Below, in pieces: positions 23,776 through 35,719 of a stretch of DNA of 64,000 bases. Each line of letters begins with the position of its first letter. The stretch's first letter is position 1. A program made the translations under genes and the position numbers. The notes beneath the pieces are model-generated. The model did not search any database and was not told the origin of the DNA. It saw only the letters and a list, made by a program, of their open reading frames with translations. Location of the stretch: positions 7,651,615 to 7,715,614 of the forward strand of contig LNAC01000030.1 in assembly GCA_002007465.1 (NCBI GenBank). The letters are read 5' to 3'. Origin of the DNA: Ailurus styani. Its lineage: Eukaryota > Chordata > Mammalia > Carnivora > Ailuridae.

Positions 23776-23930
23776 TAGTGAGTGAGTGAGTGGGGAAGGG
23801 AAAGAGGGAGAGAGAGAATCTCAAGCAGATTGCACCCTGAGCATGGAGCCCCACATGGGGCTCAATCCCACGACTCAGAGATCAAGACCAGAGCCAACAT
23901 CAAGAGTCAGAAGCTCAAATGACTGAAACT
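23725..23930 (-). mobile_element. CAN-SINE (reverse) with (TTTA)n tail
   Basis: The AT-rich tail has expanded to about 11 TTTA units (23733-23777), followed by a degenerate (GAGT)n/(GA)n and 'cacatggggctcaatcccac'. The head is eroded. It is nested in the L1. Confidence 0.9.
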
Positions 23931-26134
23931 TCGATGTCAGAATCCAATAAATCATTGCCAAACCTAATGTGGTGAGCTTTTATTCCCAGTTTTCCTAAGA
24001 GTTTTAGCTCTTTTGCTTAACTCTATCTATCTCTGGAGCTATTTTTTGTCTATGGTATAGGATGAGAGTCCAACTTCTTTCTCCTGTGTGTGGATCTCCG
24101 GTTTTTCCAGCACCATGTGTGGAGAAGGTTGTCCTTCTCTTGCTGAGTGGTCTTGGCACCCTTGTTAAAAATCATTTGATCATATACATGAAGATTTATT
24201 TCTGGGCCCTCTATTCTATTTCATTGATCTGCAGATCTATCTTTATGCTGGTATCACATTATCTTGAATCCTGTAGATTTGTAGTAAGTATTGAAATCAG
24301 GAAGTGTGAGACCAACGTTGCTCTCCTGCTTTTCTTGAAAGCTTGTTTTAGCTATTCTGGGTTTTGTAAAATTCTGTATGTTTTAGGATGGATCTTTTTA
24401 TTTCTGAAAAAAAAAATGTCATTGGGAATTTGCTAGCCATCACATTGAATCTGTAGATCAGTTTGGGCAGTATTAACATCTTAAGAATATTAAATCTTTC
24501 AATCTATGAACATTGGTATCTTTCCATTCACTTATGTCTTCTTTAATTTCCTCTAGCAATGTATTGTAGTTTTCATTATATAAGTCTTTCACCTTCTTGG
24601 TTAACTTAATTACTAAGTGTTTCATTCTTTTTAATGCTATTGTAAATGGAGTGGTTTTCTTAATTTTATTTTCACATTTTTGTTGTTACTGTAGAGAAAT
24701 GCAATTGATTTTCGAGTATTGACTTTGTATTCTGCTACTTTTCCAAATTTATTTATTAGTTCCAGTAGACATTTGATGGAAACTTTAGGGTTTTCTATAT
24801 ATAAGATCATGTCATCTGTGCGCAGAAGTAATTTTACTTCTTTCTTTTCAATTTAGATGTCTTTTACTTATTTATTTATTATTATTATTTTTGCCTAATT
24901 GTTCTGTCTAGGACTCCCAGGACTGTGTTTAATAGAAATGGTGAAAGTGAACATCCTTGCCTTGTTCTTGCTTTTAGAGGAAAAGTTTTCAGTTTTTCAC
25001 ATGGAGTCTGATGTTTGCTGTGGTTTTTTCAGATACTACTTTCATTATGTTAAAAATTGTTTACTTCTATTCCTAGTTTGTTGAGTGTTTTTACATGAAA
25101 AATTGTTGAATTTTGTCAAATGTTTTTTCTGCATCAATTGAGATGATCATATATTTTTCTTTCATTCTGTTAATGTGGTGTATTATGTTGATTGATTTTT
25201 GTATGCTGAACCACCCTTGCATTTCTGGAATAAATTCCACTTGGTCATAGTGTATAATTGTTTCACAATGCTATTGAATTCAGTTTGATAGCATTTTGTT
25301 GAGGGCTTTTGTAGAAATGTTCATAAGGGAAATTGGTCTGCTATTTTCCTTTCCTGCAGTGTCTTTTTCTGAATTTGAAATCAGGATATTAAAGAATGAG
25401 TTAGGATTTGTTCCCTCCTCTTCATTTTTTGGGGTGGGGTAAGTTTGAGAATGATTGGTGTTAGTTTCTGAATATTGGTAGAATTTGCCAGTGAAGCCAT
25501 TAGGTGGAGGGCTTTTCTTTCTCAAGAGATTCAATCTCCTGATGAAATCTCCTTACTGTTATAAGTCTAATCAGATTTTCTATTTCTTCATGATTTAGTC
25601 GTGGTAGGTTTTCTGTTTCGAGGAATGTTTCCATTTCATCTAGGTAATACAATTTCTTGGAGTACAAGTGTTCATAATCTTTTTATTTTGGGAAAATGGA
25701 AGTGAGATCCTCACTTTCATTCCTGATTTTAGTCATTTGAGTTTCTTTTTTTTTTAGTCAACCTAGTTAAAGATTTGTCAGTTTTATTGATTTTTTTTCA
25801 AAGAAACAACTTTTTGTTTCGTTGATTTTCTCTTTTTTAAATTCGCTATTTCACCTATCTCTGCTCTAATCTATTATTTCCTTTCTTCTGCTAGGTGTGG
25901 GTTTAGTTTGTCCTTCTTTATTTCCTTAAATTGTAAAGTTACATGGTTGGTTTGAAAGCTGTCTTTTTTTTTTTAATGTGTTTGTATCTAAATATTTCCC
26001 CTTTAGCACTGTTTTCACTGGGTCCCAAAAGTTTTGGTAGGTTGTACTATCATAGTCATTCAACTCTAAGTATTTTTAAATTTCCCTTACGATATATTCT
26101 TTGATGCGCTGGTTGTGTAAGAGTATGTTGTTTA

Positions 26135-26537
26135 TCTGTCATGACCACGTGTATAGTTAGTGTCGTAGTGGAAGGGTGAAGACCCTGAACCAGAAGTTAT
26201 AAACCATCTCCAGACCTTTTACAAGGGGCCTACATGATTTTAATTATGTGTTTTGCATAAAATTGCCAAAACACAGTGATGGTATATGGTGGTGTAAGAC
26301 CTTGAAAAAAAATCTATATATTGTGGTTTTCCTCTGTGAGTGGGAGAGCCATTTTTGGTGGGTGACTGCCATTTGAAGACTCAGTTGGATGTATACCTGA
26401 ATCTTGCATCATATTGTACAGTACGCATATTATTGTCAGTGGTTGCTTATGGCAAGGAAGAGTTTGTTTTATTAAAAAATCTGTTATGAAAAAAATCTGT
26501 TATGTATAGTTGAAATAAATTTTGCTTTTGCTAAAAA
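26135..26537 (+). pseudogene. Retrocopied 3' UTR fragment of an unidentified mRNA
   Basis: About 403 bases that are not L1 sit inside the antisense L1. They end with an AATAAA signal (26514-26519), 13 bases and a short A-run (26533-26538). They are flanked by 'agtatgttgttta' (26122-26134) and 'agtgtgttgttta' (26538-26550), a 13-base duplication with one difference. L1 reading resumes exactly at the second copy. This is the signature of L1-mediated retrotransposition of a 5'-truncated polyadenylated mRNA. The source gene is not recognised, and there is no ORF of note. Confidence 0.8.
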
Positions 26538-27015
26538 AGTGTGTTGTTTAATTTCTACAGTTTTGAGAATTTTCCAGTTTTCCTTCTGTTATGGACTTCT
26601 AACCTCATCCTGCTGTGGTCAGAGAAGATACTCTGAATGATACCTGTATTATTAAGTCTATTGAGATATCGAGATTTAACTTGTGACCTCAAAGATGGTC
26701 TACCCTGGAGAATGTCCCATGTGCATTTGGGAAGAAAGTATACGCTGCAGTTGGTAGAATATCTTCTACATATTTGTTAGATCTGGTTCATTTACTATAT
26801 TGTTCAAATCCTCTATTTCTCTACTCATCTTCTATCTGGTTGTTCTATCCATTATTGAGAGTGTGGTATCGAAGTCTCAAATGATTATTATCAAAATGTC
26901 TTTTTCCCCTCAGTTCTATCAGTTTTTGGTTCACACATTTAATGATCCGTAACTAGTTTCATAAACAACTTCCCCTCTTCTCCCTCCTCCTCTTCTTCCA
27001 TTTCCTTCTTCTTCG

Positions 27016-27120
27016 TCAAGATTTTATTTTTTAAGTCATCTCTATACTCAGTGTGGGGCTTGAACTCACAATCCAGACATCAAGAGTTACATGCTTTACT
27101 GACTGAGCCAGCCAGGAGCT
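27016..27120 (-). mobile_element. Old CAN-SINE-related fragment (reverse)
   Basis: 'actcagtgtggggcttgaac' and 'ctgactgagccagccaggag' match the older, shorter carnivore tRNA SINE form, also seen at 63127-63237. Confidence 0.75.
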
Positions 27121-27135
27121 GCAAATTTCTTCTTC

Positions 27136-27162
27136 TTTTTAAAGATTGATTTATTTATTTTA

Positions 27163-27202
<40 letters not shown>

Positions 27203-27337
27203 GGGGAGGGTCAGAGGGAGAGAATCTTAAGCAGATTCTGCACTGAGGGGGGGTTCAATCTCATGACCCATGAGATCACGACCTGAGCTGAAACCAAGAG
27301 TCAGATTTTTAACTGACTGGGCCACCCAGACACCCCT
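27136..27337 (-). mobile_element. CAN-SINE (reverse)
   Basis: A (GA)n stretch of about 30 bases, then 'gatcacgacctgagctgaaa' and 'gactgggccacccagacacc'. Confidence 0.92.
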
Positions 27338-27592
27338 ATCCTTCTTTTAAATATGCTCAAGGTTGATAATTCTTCTCCAGCCAATGGACAAAACATCCAT
27401 TTTCATGGAGGTGACCTTTTTGCTAACTCCTAGGAGGGCTGACATTTAACCAGTATGTTTCTGATGGCCCTACTGGCTGTCTAATGTTGATTAATCAAAT
27501 GTCTGATTGGGTGTTGTGTGTACTAAACTAGTTGATATTTTCATTACCACCCTTTTTTTGGGGGTAAGAAAATCCCGTGGTCACTTTAAATT

Positions 27593-28529
27593 AAAAAATT
27601 ATTTAAATTCAAGTTAGTTAACAGTGTAGTATTAGTTTCAGGGGTAGAATTTAGTGATTCATCAGTTGCATATAACACCCAGTGTTCATTACATCAAGTG
27701 CCCTCCTTAATCCCCATCACCCAATTACCCCATTCCCCCACCCATCTCCAGCAACCCTCAGTTTGTTCCTTAGAGTTAAGAGTCTCTTATGGTTTGTCTC
27801 CTTCTCTGTTTTTTACCTTATTTTCCCCTCCCTTCCCTTATGTTCATCTGTTTTGTTTCTTAAATTCCACCTATGACTGAAGTCATACGGTATTTGTCCT
27901 TCTCTGACTTATTTTGCTTAGCATTATACCCTCTAGTTCCATCCATGTCATTGCAAATGGCAAGATTTCATTCTTTTTTGATAGCTGAGTAACATTCAAT
28001 TGTATGTATATACACCACATCTTTTATCCATCAGCGGAGATCTGGGATCTTTCTATATTTGGGCAGTTATGGACATTGCTGCTACAAACATTGGTGTGCA
28101 TGTGCCCCTTCGAACCAATATGTTTGTGTTCTTTGGATAAATACCTAGTAGTGCAATTGCTGGGTTGTAGGATAGCTCTATTTTTAACTTTTTGAGGGAC
28201 CTCCATAGTGTTTTCCAGAGTGGCTGCACCAGTTTGCATTCCCACCAACAGCGTAGGAGGGTTCCCCTTTCACTGCATCCTTGACGACATTTGTTGTTTC
28301 CTGACTTGTTAATTTCAGCCATTCTGACTGGTGTGATGTGGTATCTTATTGTGGTTTTGATTTGTATTTCCCTGATGCGAGTGATGTTGAACATTTTTTT
28401 CATGTGTCTGTTGGCCATCTGTATGTTTTCTTGGGAGAAATGTCTGTTCATGTCTTCTGCCCATTTCTTGACTGGATTTTTTTTGGGGGGGGTGTTGAGT
28501 TTGATAAGTTCTTTATAGATTTTGGATAT
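27593..28529 (-). mobile_element. Antisense 5'-truncated L1 with duplication
   Basis: Starts with carnivore L1 3' end ('gtttcaggggtagaatttag', 'catcacccaattaccccatt') and runs into ORF2 3' coding text ('ttgctgggttgtaggatagc', 'ctggtgtgatgtggtatctt'). Flanks 'gtcactttaaatt' at 27580-27592 and 28530-28542 are an exact duplication. ORF2 remnants on the minus strand contain stops. Confidence 0.9.
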
Positions 28530-28545
28530 GTCACTTTAAATTTTA

Positions 28546-28710
28546 CTTATTTTTAAATTTTATTTTTAAAAAAGATTTTATTTATTTGAGAGAGAGACAA
28601 TGAGAGACAGGGCATGAATGGAGGGGGAGCAGCAGAGGAAGAGGAAGAAGCAGAGTCCTCACTGAGCAGGAAGCCTGATGCGGGGCTGGGTCTCAGGACC
28701 CAGGTGTCTC
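28546..28710 (-). mobile_element. 5'-truncated CAN-SINE with perfect 18-base duplication
   Basis: The reverse element stops at 'gtctcaggacccaggtgtct', lacking the head. The duplication 'atgtcactttaaatttta' (28528-28545 and 28711-28728) overlaps the right duplication of the L1 beside it. Confidence 0.93.
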
Positions 28711-28729
28711 ATGTCACTTTAAATTTTAA

Positions 28730-29360
28730 ACTCAATTTTGATTTAGTGGTTAAAATTGGTCAGCCCACGTAATAATCAGAACTCTAAACTTGAATGACAG
28801 TTGAATGTTCTGCTCTTCCTTATTCTGCCTTCCGCAACTGGCTCATTTTTGACGTCTCTGGGATTGCAGTCAAGGAAGAAGGGTAAAGGAGAGCAAGAAA
28901 GTTCCTTCTGAACCAAAAGTCTTGTCAGATGGCTTCGTGTTTTCCTAGCTGCCTCCTTCCATCAGGGGCACTTTGGGGGTTCTTTAGCAACTCCTCCTCA
29001 TGAGTTCACCTGCTTGCAATTTCTTTGCAGGGGGCAGTGTTTCCCCTTAAGCTCACTGCTGCAGAAGCTCCTTGAGCTTCTGCCCCTTTGCAGTGTCCTT
29101 TCATGTCAGGAGGCCCCCTTGTAGGCAGGATGCGCCTTCGAGGGCAGGATGCCTTTGGAAAGAACCCCATATAGGGAGGAATATAAATGCTCTGTGTTTT
29201 CTTTGCTTTTTTTTTTTTTCTAAAAGGCATTAAAAATCTATGTCCAAGTTTTTGGGCTGCTGATAGCCCGAACTCAGAAACGTGGCCACCTCGCATCCCA
29301 CAGCAAGTCATATTCTGAGCCCTTCCTAGGAACATGGGCCCTGCAGAGTGCAGCACAGGG
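28730..29360. other. Unique intergenic sequence
   Basis: Nothing recognised. The minus-strand frame at 29006-29431 is the longest, but it runs into MIR sequence and has no known motif. Confidence 0.4.
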
Positions 29361-29364
29361 GCCA

Positions 29365-29815
29365 CGAGCAGACGTTTTGGTATCACACTGACCTGGTTGG
29401 AATTTTCTGTGTGTGACTTTGGGAGAATCACTTAACCTATTTCTCTGAGCTTCGGTTTTCTCCCCTGTTAAATGGGGGTAGAAATACTACTGACCCCAGT
29501 AGGGTTATGGTGAGAATTTAATAAGATGCATATAGGGCGTCTGGGTGACTCAGTTGGTTAAGCGTCTGCCTTCAGCTCAGGTCATGATCCCAGGATCCTG
29601 GGATTGAGCCCTGCATCGGGCTCCCTGCTCAGCAGGGAAACTACTTCTCCCTGTGCCCCTCCCCCTGCTCATGCTCTCTCTCTCTCTCTCTCCCGCTCGC
29701 TCACTCTCTCTCAAATAAATAAAAATCTTAAAAAAAAGGATAATGCATATAAATTGCTTAGCAAAGTGTCTTGCTCCTAGCAAAGTGCTCAATACTTAAT
29801 ACTCTTATCTAATGA
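29365..29815 (+). repeat. MIR split by a CAN-SINE
   Basis: The left half has 'gtgtgactttgggagaatca' and 'ctcccctgttaaatgggggt'. The right half has 'gcaaagtgctcaatacttaa'. The SINE at 29535-29739 lies between. Confidence 0.8.
29535..29739 (+). mobile_element. CAN-SINE nested in MIR
   Basis: 'gggcgtctgggtgactcagt' head. Flanks 'ataagatgcatata' (29521-29534) and 'ataatgcatata' (29740-29751) are an eroded duplication. Confidence 0.94.
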
Positions 29816-30925
29816 GGGGTACATTCAGAATATGCAAAAGATCATACCTTTGAATCCTACAAGGTAACAGTTATAACAAAATAAAATAAAGATATATCAG
29901 CTAGAGGCAAGGAGGTGATAGAAAAATTCAGCCACGGGGAACTGGAGTCAAGAGATCAGGCTGTCCTTGGCCAGGTTGCTTCTCCCCATGCCCTAGAAGC
30001 TATGGGTTTAAAGGAGACACCCTTAGTGCCTGCTGTTCTCACTAATGGGAGTCACTCCATGGAGTCAACTAGGCCAAGCATTTTCAATTATCTATGAAAA
30101 CTATGTCAATCTGTGCATTTTTTTCTGTTTTGGCAAAACCCAGTCTCTTGTGCCACAGAAGCTGAACTCATGGTCTCTTCCCAAACCCAAGCAGTCAGCC
30201 AGAGGACAAACATTGGCCTGCCTGAGGCAGTGGAAAAGTCCAGACGTTTGTCAAGAGGACAACTACGGAGCGTGTCAGCTGTGATGAATAAGTAGATCTT
30301 ACTAGCATCAAGCTTCCCTGCAAAAGAGCTGGCCCACTGGCATATTTCTTAAAATTGGGGGCAATACATAACTTGTGGTCCATAAAACAAAACTTCTCAA
30401 ATTATTTTGACAAATTCTTTCCTACGTTAATTCACCCACTCCTCTGATAGATCCAACGTCAGAGAAAGCAGCTATAAATAACCAGGAGGGAGAAGAGTAT
30501 CTTTAGAGCCAGAAGCCTGAGACTTGACTTCTATGCCCTGATTGGGGGGAGGGGGTTAAGTCAAAAGTTGTACCTATATAGTTACCATAGTAGTTTTACC
30601 TCTAGGAATTTATTTAAGAAAAGGAAGATTTATCTATAAGCATAATCTATAAGATAAATATAGAGATAATCTATAAGATAAATCTATATGTTGAGCTGAG
30701 TATCAATATATAATAGCAAAGAATTGGAAACAACAGTCAGGGATGGTGAAATTGACAGATAAACCATAACATAAAATACCATTAGTGATGTAGGTATGTA
30801 GGTATATATACACAGAAACAGGTTCACAGTATATTGAGTTTAAAACATGAAAAAAGAGTCAGGAAACAAAAGAATATGTACCATTTATTACCATCACCAT
30901 TTTAATGAAAATTAAAAAACGCCCC
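29815..30925. other. AT-rich intergenic sequence, nothing recognised
   Basis: Contains a short imperfect tandem near 30650-30690 ('ataatctataagataaat'). No gene or known repeat is supported. Confidence 0.45.
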
Positions 30926-30929
30926 AAAA

Positions 30930-31080
30930 CTCAGTAATTGAGGGTTTTCTTAGTACTTGCTCTGAGGACTTCAAAGATGTTGATTTGTTTAATCCTTCCG
31001 CTGTTAGGCACTGTTATTATCCCCGTTTGACAGATGAAGAAACTAACGTGCAGGCAGGTCGAAAAGCCTGCTGATGTCCT
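30930..31080 (-). repeat. MIR (reverse)
   Basis: 'aatccttccgctgttaggca' and 'ccccgtttgacagatgaaga' follow the reverse MIR order. Confidence 0.75.
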
Positions 31081-31314
31081 ATGATAGTGAGCTGCGGAGC
31101 GGAGACTGAGGGCAGGCTCTGGGGTATGGACTCTTCCCACTGCACACTGCCTCTCCACATGGAGAAAAGCCTGGAAGGACATTCCCTCAAAACCTCCTTT
31201 CTGGGAGGTAAGACGTGGAGTGATTTTGTTGTTGACGACCTGCCTTTTCTACAGTTAATACGTGTCAGATATGTAACAAGACATACTCCAATAAAAATGT
31301 TTAAGATGGAAGAT

Positions 31315-31450
31315 CTTAACCAGACAAGTCTCTCTGAGCCTCAGTTTCTTCACCTCTAGAATGGTAATAATGCCTATCCTGTAGAGCTAATGCCAAGATT
31401 GAGTGTGATAATGGACGTGAGCAACTCTGCTATTGTAGAGCCAGAATATG
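31315..31450 (+). repeat. MIR (forward, partial)
   Basis: 'ctctgagcctcagtttcttc' and 'acctctagaatggtaataat' match the MIR core. Confidence 0.75.
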
Positions 31451-31479
31451 TTAAAAATGCGAGGTGCTGCAATATTAGA

Positions 31480-32565
31480 GTAAGAGAAAAGTATCTACAG
31501 GAAATCAGTGATTGTGAGAAAACACAGTGGGAGTTTGAGTTGCTTCATATGTCATTGGATTCTCTTTAGAGCCTTGCATGATTCCTAAAGATAGTGTGTG
31601 TCTTCTTCACGCCATGAGTGTGAATAGTTGGGAGGCAGGGATAGTCATGGTCTTACGTAGAAGTAGATGGCTCCCATGTTCCACTATTTTTTTCGGTGAG
31701 TATTGGGTGTCCCAGATTTCCTTTGGTTGTCAATCTGGTTGCCAGCCTGAGCCTGTTTGTGTGGTTCTTCGCAAGGTTGCTGCCCATCTTTCTGTCACAC
31801 AGCTTCTGGCCTGAAGTACTGAGAGGTCAGGTGTTGGAGCGGGCTAAGAAATGGAGAGCTTGGATCGACAGACTAGCAAGGAAACTGAGGGTAGACCCCG
31901 GGAGTCCACCTGTGTGATGAACACTTTAAAAAGCTGATCTAACATAACTCTGGGTGCTCATTTTTTTTTTGGTGGTTGTTGGGTATAATCACTACCTTTG
32001 AGGATTACAGAAGACAATGGGGGTCCCCTTCCATACATTCCCACATCAGGGGATTCCTCTTAGAAAAACTTAAGAACAGTAGTTCTCAACACAGCGTGAG
32101 CTGTGCAGGGGAAGCAAAACCTTATTTCTACCTTCTTAGGGTCTCTGGCCTGAGAATTAAACTGACAGAAGGCATTAAGAGGAGAAAAGCACACAGATTT
32201 ATTTCCTATAAATTTTAAGTGATAAGGACATGAAGACCCAAAGACGTGGCAAAGCCTAAATGCTTTTGTAATAGGTTGAACAAGAGATACAATTGTGGAA
32301 AAGTAATTAAAATATATGGGGAGTCTAAAGGAAAGTAAGAGTTATTTTGACCAGGTCTGTTTGTATGGAATTCTCTCGGCCTCCGCCCCCACCTCTGGTG
32401 GTAAGAATGTTTCTCTCCTCCTGGTGTAGGTGGACGTCTTTCACATGGGAATGTTCTTTTTTGTTTTCAGGAAGAAAAAGGGAGGGGAGGTCAGGGTGAC
32501 CTTCTGCACCTGTTTTTCAAGTGCCTTTAGTTCAAAATAATCCTTAGGCCACAGTGGCAGACTCT
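31480..32565. other. Unique intergenic sequence, nothing recognised
   Basis: No coding or repeat signal that I can name. Confidence 0.4.
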
Positions 32566-32569
32566 GCCA

Positions 32570-32690
32570 TCCTTTAGCTGGGGTTGGAGCCCCCAAGCAG
32601 CCATCCTCAAAGATCCTGATTCTGGGGTGGGAGTCCATGCATCAGAATCCTTTAAAGGTCCCGGAGGTTGAGAAGCCCTGGGTCGGGAGT
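32570..32690 (-). repeat. MER5A-like fragment (reverse)
   Basis: 'catgcatcagaatcctttaa' and 'gaggttgagaagccctgg' suggest a degraded hAT-Charlie relic. Confidence 0.45.
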
Positions 32691-32699
32691 TGAGCATTG

Positions 32700-33555
32700 A
32701 CTTCCTGTACCCCATTTAGTGATTACGCCGAATTGGCTGTAATGGCCCAGGACTGTTGGCTCAGGAATGTGTGAGCAACTGGGGAATGCGCGGCAGATGC
32801 TTCCCCAGGAAACACATTCAGGGTGTGTGGAGGGGTGTGTGTTTCCATACCAGTCTGGCAACGAGATTAGAGCCCTAAGGCACATCAAAACATCAGACAG
32901 GTGTTCTACTTTGCTTTCTTGGCAAGTTCCAAGAACTTACTTCTCCTAACTGAAACCAGCCAGCAACTGATGGACTTTCGAGCATTCAGAGTTGTACTCT
33001 GATGAGCCTGGGGGAAGACCAATAACCAAACCAGCTTGTTTTGGGTTAGACAAACTGAGAGGTGTGTGATCCAGCCTGAAAGCCAGTGGGTCCGACTAGA
33101 GACAGGATTGAAAGGTGTGGCAAACCTGTGTGATTGCCTCACTGCCTTGCCACTGGCGGGGTTTAAAATGCGAGTATCAGCCTGCTACTTGCCAATCCTG
33201 CAAAGCCAGACTTTCTGAAACACCTTTTTGTCCCACTTGTACTTACACATTAGGTAGGTAAATTTGTTGTAAAAGATTCTGTTGATTTTGGCTCCCACTG
33301 GTATGTAATTCAAAATGCATCCTCCTGGGAAAGGATTTTAGCAAGTGTGCAAATCCCTTTCCTTTTCCCCTCCATTCCAGGGAGCCCGGCTTCAATGTTT
33401 GTAACCCGAACTCTGTAGCAATGTTAGCAGGTTAATTTTTGTGTTTACAATTGGCATTGTCTGTTCTTGACTCTCAGGGGAAGAACTGAGGAAATGAATC
33501 TCTCCAGACACCCAGCTTTCTTCTCTGATAAATTGTCAGGGGAAGAGCCTTTGAG
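32700..33555. other. Unique intergenic sequence, nothing recognised
   Basis: No gene or repeat is supported. Confidence 0.4.
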
Positions 33556-33559
33556 TTCC

Positions 33560-33665
33560 TTTAGGGCTGGGATGGAGCCTCATTCACTGTTGTAGCCCCA
33601 GGGCTTGGCAGAGTGCCTGCCTCAAAGAAGGCACCAGATAAATCTTGGTTAAATAAATGTTTTGT
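33560..33665 (+). repeat. L2 3' end
   Basis: 'ttgtagccccagggcttggc' and 'cagataaatcttggttaaat' are L2-like. Confidence 0.65.
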
Positions 33666-34109
33666 ATTAAACACCCACGTATTTATTATGCGTTTGGCTC
33701 CCAGCACTGGTGGCTGATTTACATCCTGAGAGCTGTTTCTTTGTATCACCACTTTCCTATTTGAACTGAGAACCACTAATTGCATTGTGTTGGTGGCACA
33801 GACTTTAAAGACTGGCAGGGGCTAGGCAGAGGCTGCATCAGATGTCCTGAAGAGGGTGTGCTTTTGGCTCCTACTCTCCAGTTCTGAGCTGTTACCAGCG
33901 CTCGGTAAATATTAAGGAAGGAAGAGGCTAGAGCTATTTTGGGAGGCTGCTGGGAGTCTGGGACATGGTAAAGGTTTTAAACAGTGCTCTGAGAGCAGCC
34001 CGACTCTGACCAGGCAGAAATGGAGGCTTCATACCGCCCTAGCAGCTCTGCCAGTCCCTTCCACAGCCATTCAGCTTCGGCTCTGGGCAGAGTGCCTTTC
34101 AGGCCCTGG

Positions 34110-34290
34110 GGAAGACAGAGGGGACTCAGATACAAATGCTGCAGGGGACACAGAGCCTGGGCTCTGCAGCCTTAGCGTGTGGCTCTCAACTTTACATGTT
34201 ACAGGCCTCACATTTTTCATCTGCACAGTAGAGATCAAAATAGCACCTACCCCATAATTTGTGCGGATAAGCAAAAAACAATGTGGCACA
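34110..34290 (+). repeat. MIR (forward, diverged)
   Basis: 'gagcctgggctctgcagcct', 'tttttcatctgcacagtaga' and 'atagcacctaccccataatt' follow MIR order. Confidence 0.65.
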
Positions 34291-34467
34291 GGGAAGGAGA
34301 AGGCTGAGAAAGTATCCAATGCATTGTGTGTGTTTATAAGTATCCAAAATACTACCTGTGTGTTTACACAGCTGAGAATCAGAGAGCAGCAAGGCGACTG
34401 AATTCTGTAATACAATTTGGAGCCAATAAAGTGGTTTCTGTTTGTTGTTTTTGTTTTGTTTTGTTTT

Positions 34468-34640
34468 GGGTGCCTGGGTGGCTCAGTCGGTTAAGTTGTC
34501 GGCCTCCTGATTTTGGCTCAGGTCATGATCTCAGGGTCGTGAGATTGAGCCCTGCATAGGGCTCACAATGGGGTGGAGGCTGTTCTTAAGATTCTCTCTT
34601 TTCCCTCTCCACCTGCCCCCCCCAAATAAATAAGTAAATA
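34468..34640 (+). mobile_element. CAN-SINE preceded by (TTTTG)n
   Basis: 'gtgcctgggtggctcagtcg' head and 'cccaaataaataagtaaata' tail. A short TTTTG array lies immediately before it (34445-34467). This is the last CAN-SINE before a 20-kb SINE-free stretch. Confidence 0.93.
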
Positions 34641-34714
34641 GTAACACAATCAAATTGGTGTAGAGAGGAAGGAGGATGGGGTGGAAGTGTGGTGGAAGTG
34701 AATTTGAAAGATAT

Positions 34715-35715
34715 TTGGATGATACGAATAAAAAGAATTAGACCTACTGAATGGGAGAAGATATTTGCAAATGACATATCAGATAAAGGGTTAGTGTCTA
34801 AGATCTAGAAAGAACTTATCAAACTCAACACTCAAAAAATAAATTATCTAGTTCAAAAATGGGGAGAAGTCATGAACAGACATTTCTCCAAAGAAGACAT
34901 ACAAATGGCCACCAAACACATGAAAAAATGCTCACCATCACTCAGCATCAGGGAAATACAAATCAAAACCACAATGAGATACCACCTCACACCAATCAGA
35001 ATGGCTAAAATTAACAAGTCAGGAAACAACAAATGCTGGTGAGGATCTGGAGAAAGGGGAACTCTCTTACCCGGCTGGTGGGAATGCAAGCTGGTGCAGC
35101 CATTCTGGGAAACAGTATGGAGGTTCCTTAGGAAGTTAAAAATAAAGATACCCTATGACCCAGCAATTGCACTACTAGGTATTTACCCCAAAGATACAAA
35201 TGTAGTGATCTGAAGGGGCACCTGCACCCCAATCTTTATAGCAGCAATGTCCACAAAAGCCAAACTATGGAAAGAGCCCAGATGTCCATCGACAGATGAA
35301 TGAATAAGATACACAGTGAAATATTACTCAGCCATCAAAAAGGATGAAATATTAGGAACTGAAGGGTATTATGCTGAGTGAAATAAGTCAATCAGAGAAA
35401 GAAAATTTCATATGGTTTCACTCATACGTGTAATATAAGAAACAGCACAGAGGATCATAGGGGAAGGGAGGGAAAACTGAACGGGAAGAAATCAGAGAGG
35501 GAGACAAACCATGGGAGACTCTTAACTATAGGAAACAAACAGAGGGTTGTGGAAGGGCAGGTGGGTGGGGGGATGGGGTAACTGGGTGATGGGCATTCAG
35601 GAGGGCACATGATGTGATGAGCACTGGGTGTTCTTTGTAACTGATGAATAACTGAACTCTACCTCTGCAACTAATGATGTACTATATATTGGCTAATTGA
35701 ATTTAAGTAAAAGAG
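34715..35715 (+). mobile_element. 5'-truncated L1 (sense)
   Basis: ORF2 3' end and 3' region: 'caatgagataccacctcaca', 'ggtgggaatgcaagctggtg', 'gacccagcaattgcactact' and 'gatgagcactgggtgttctt'. Only fragments of ORF2 remain open. Confidence 0.9.
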
Positions 35716-35719
35716 AACA

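Larger units (their letters stand above)
22830..26945 (-). mobile_element. Long antisense L1 fragment, interrupted twice
   Basis: Reverse L1 ORF2 and 3' region can be followed through 'gccatctgtattctttggag' (23.47 kb), 'ggaaatttgctag'-type text (24.4 kb), 'ggtgtattatgttgattgat' (25.2 kb), and 'ccatgtgcatttgggaagaa' (26.7 kb). A CAN-SINE (23725-23930) and a retrocopied 3' UTR (26135-26537) interrupt it. It has many stops in the coding orientation and is inactive. Confidence 0.85.

Noticed and set aside
22112..24436. Minus and plus frames of 117-124 codons resembling each other
   Set aside because: They are antisense translations of inverted L1 ORF2 fragments, not genes.
28053..28451. 132-codon minus-strand frame with L1 ORF2-like text
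   Set aside because: It is a remnant of a 5'-truncated L1 with stops on either side; no intact endonuclease or reverse transcriptase domain is present.
29006..29431. 141-codon minus-strand ORF
   Set aside because: It overlaps a MIR, has no recognisable motif and no splice or promoter context.
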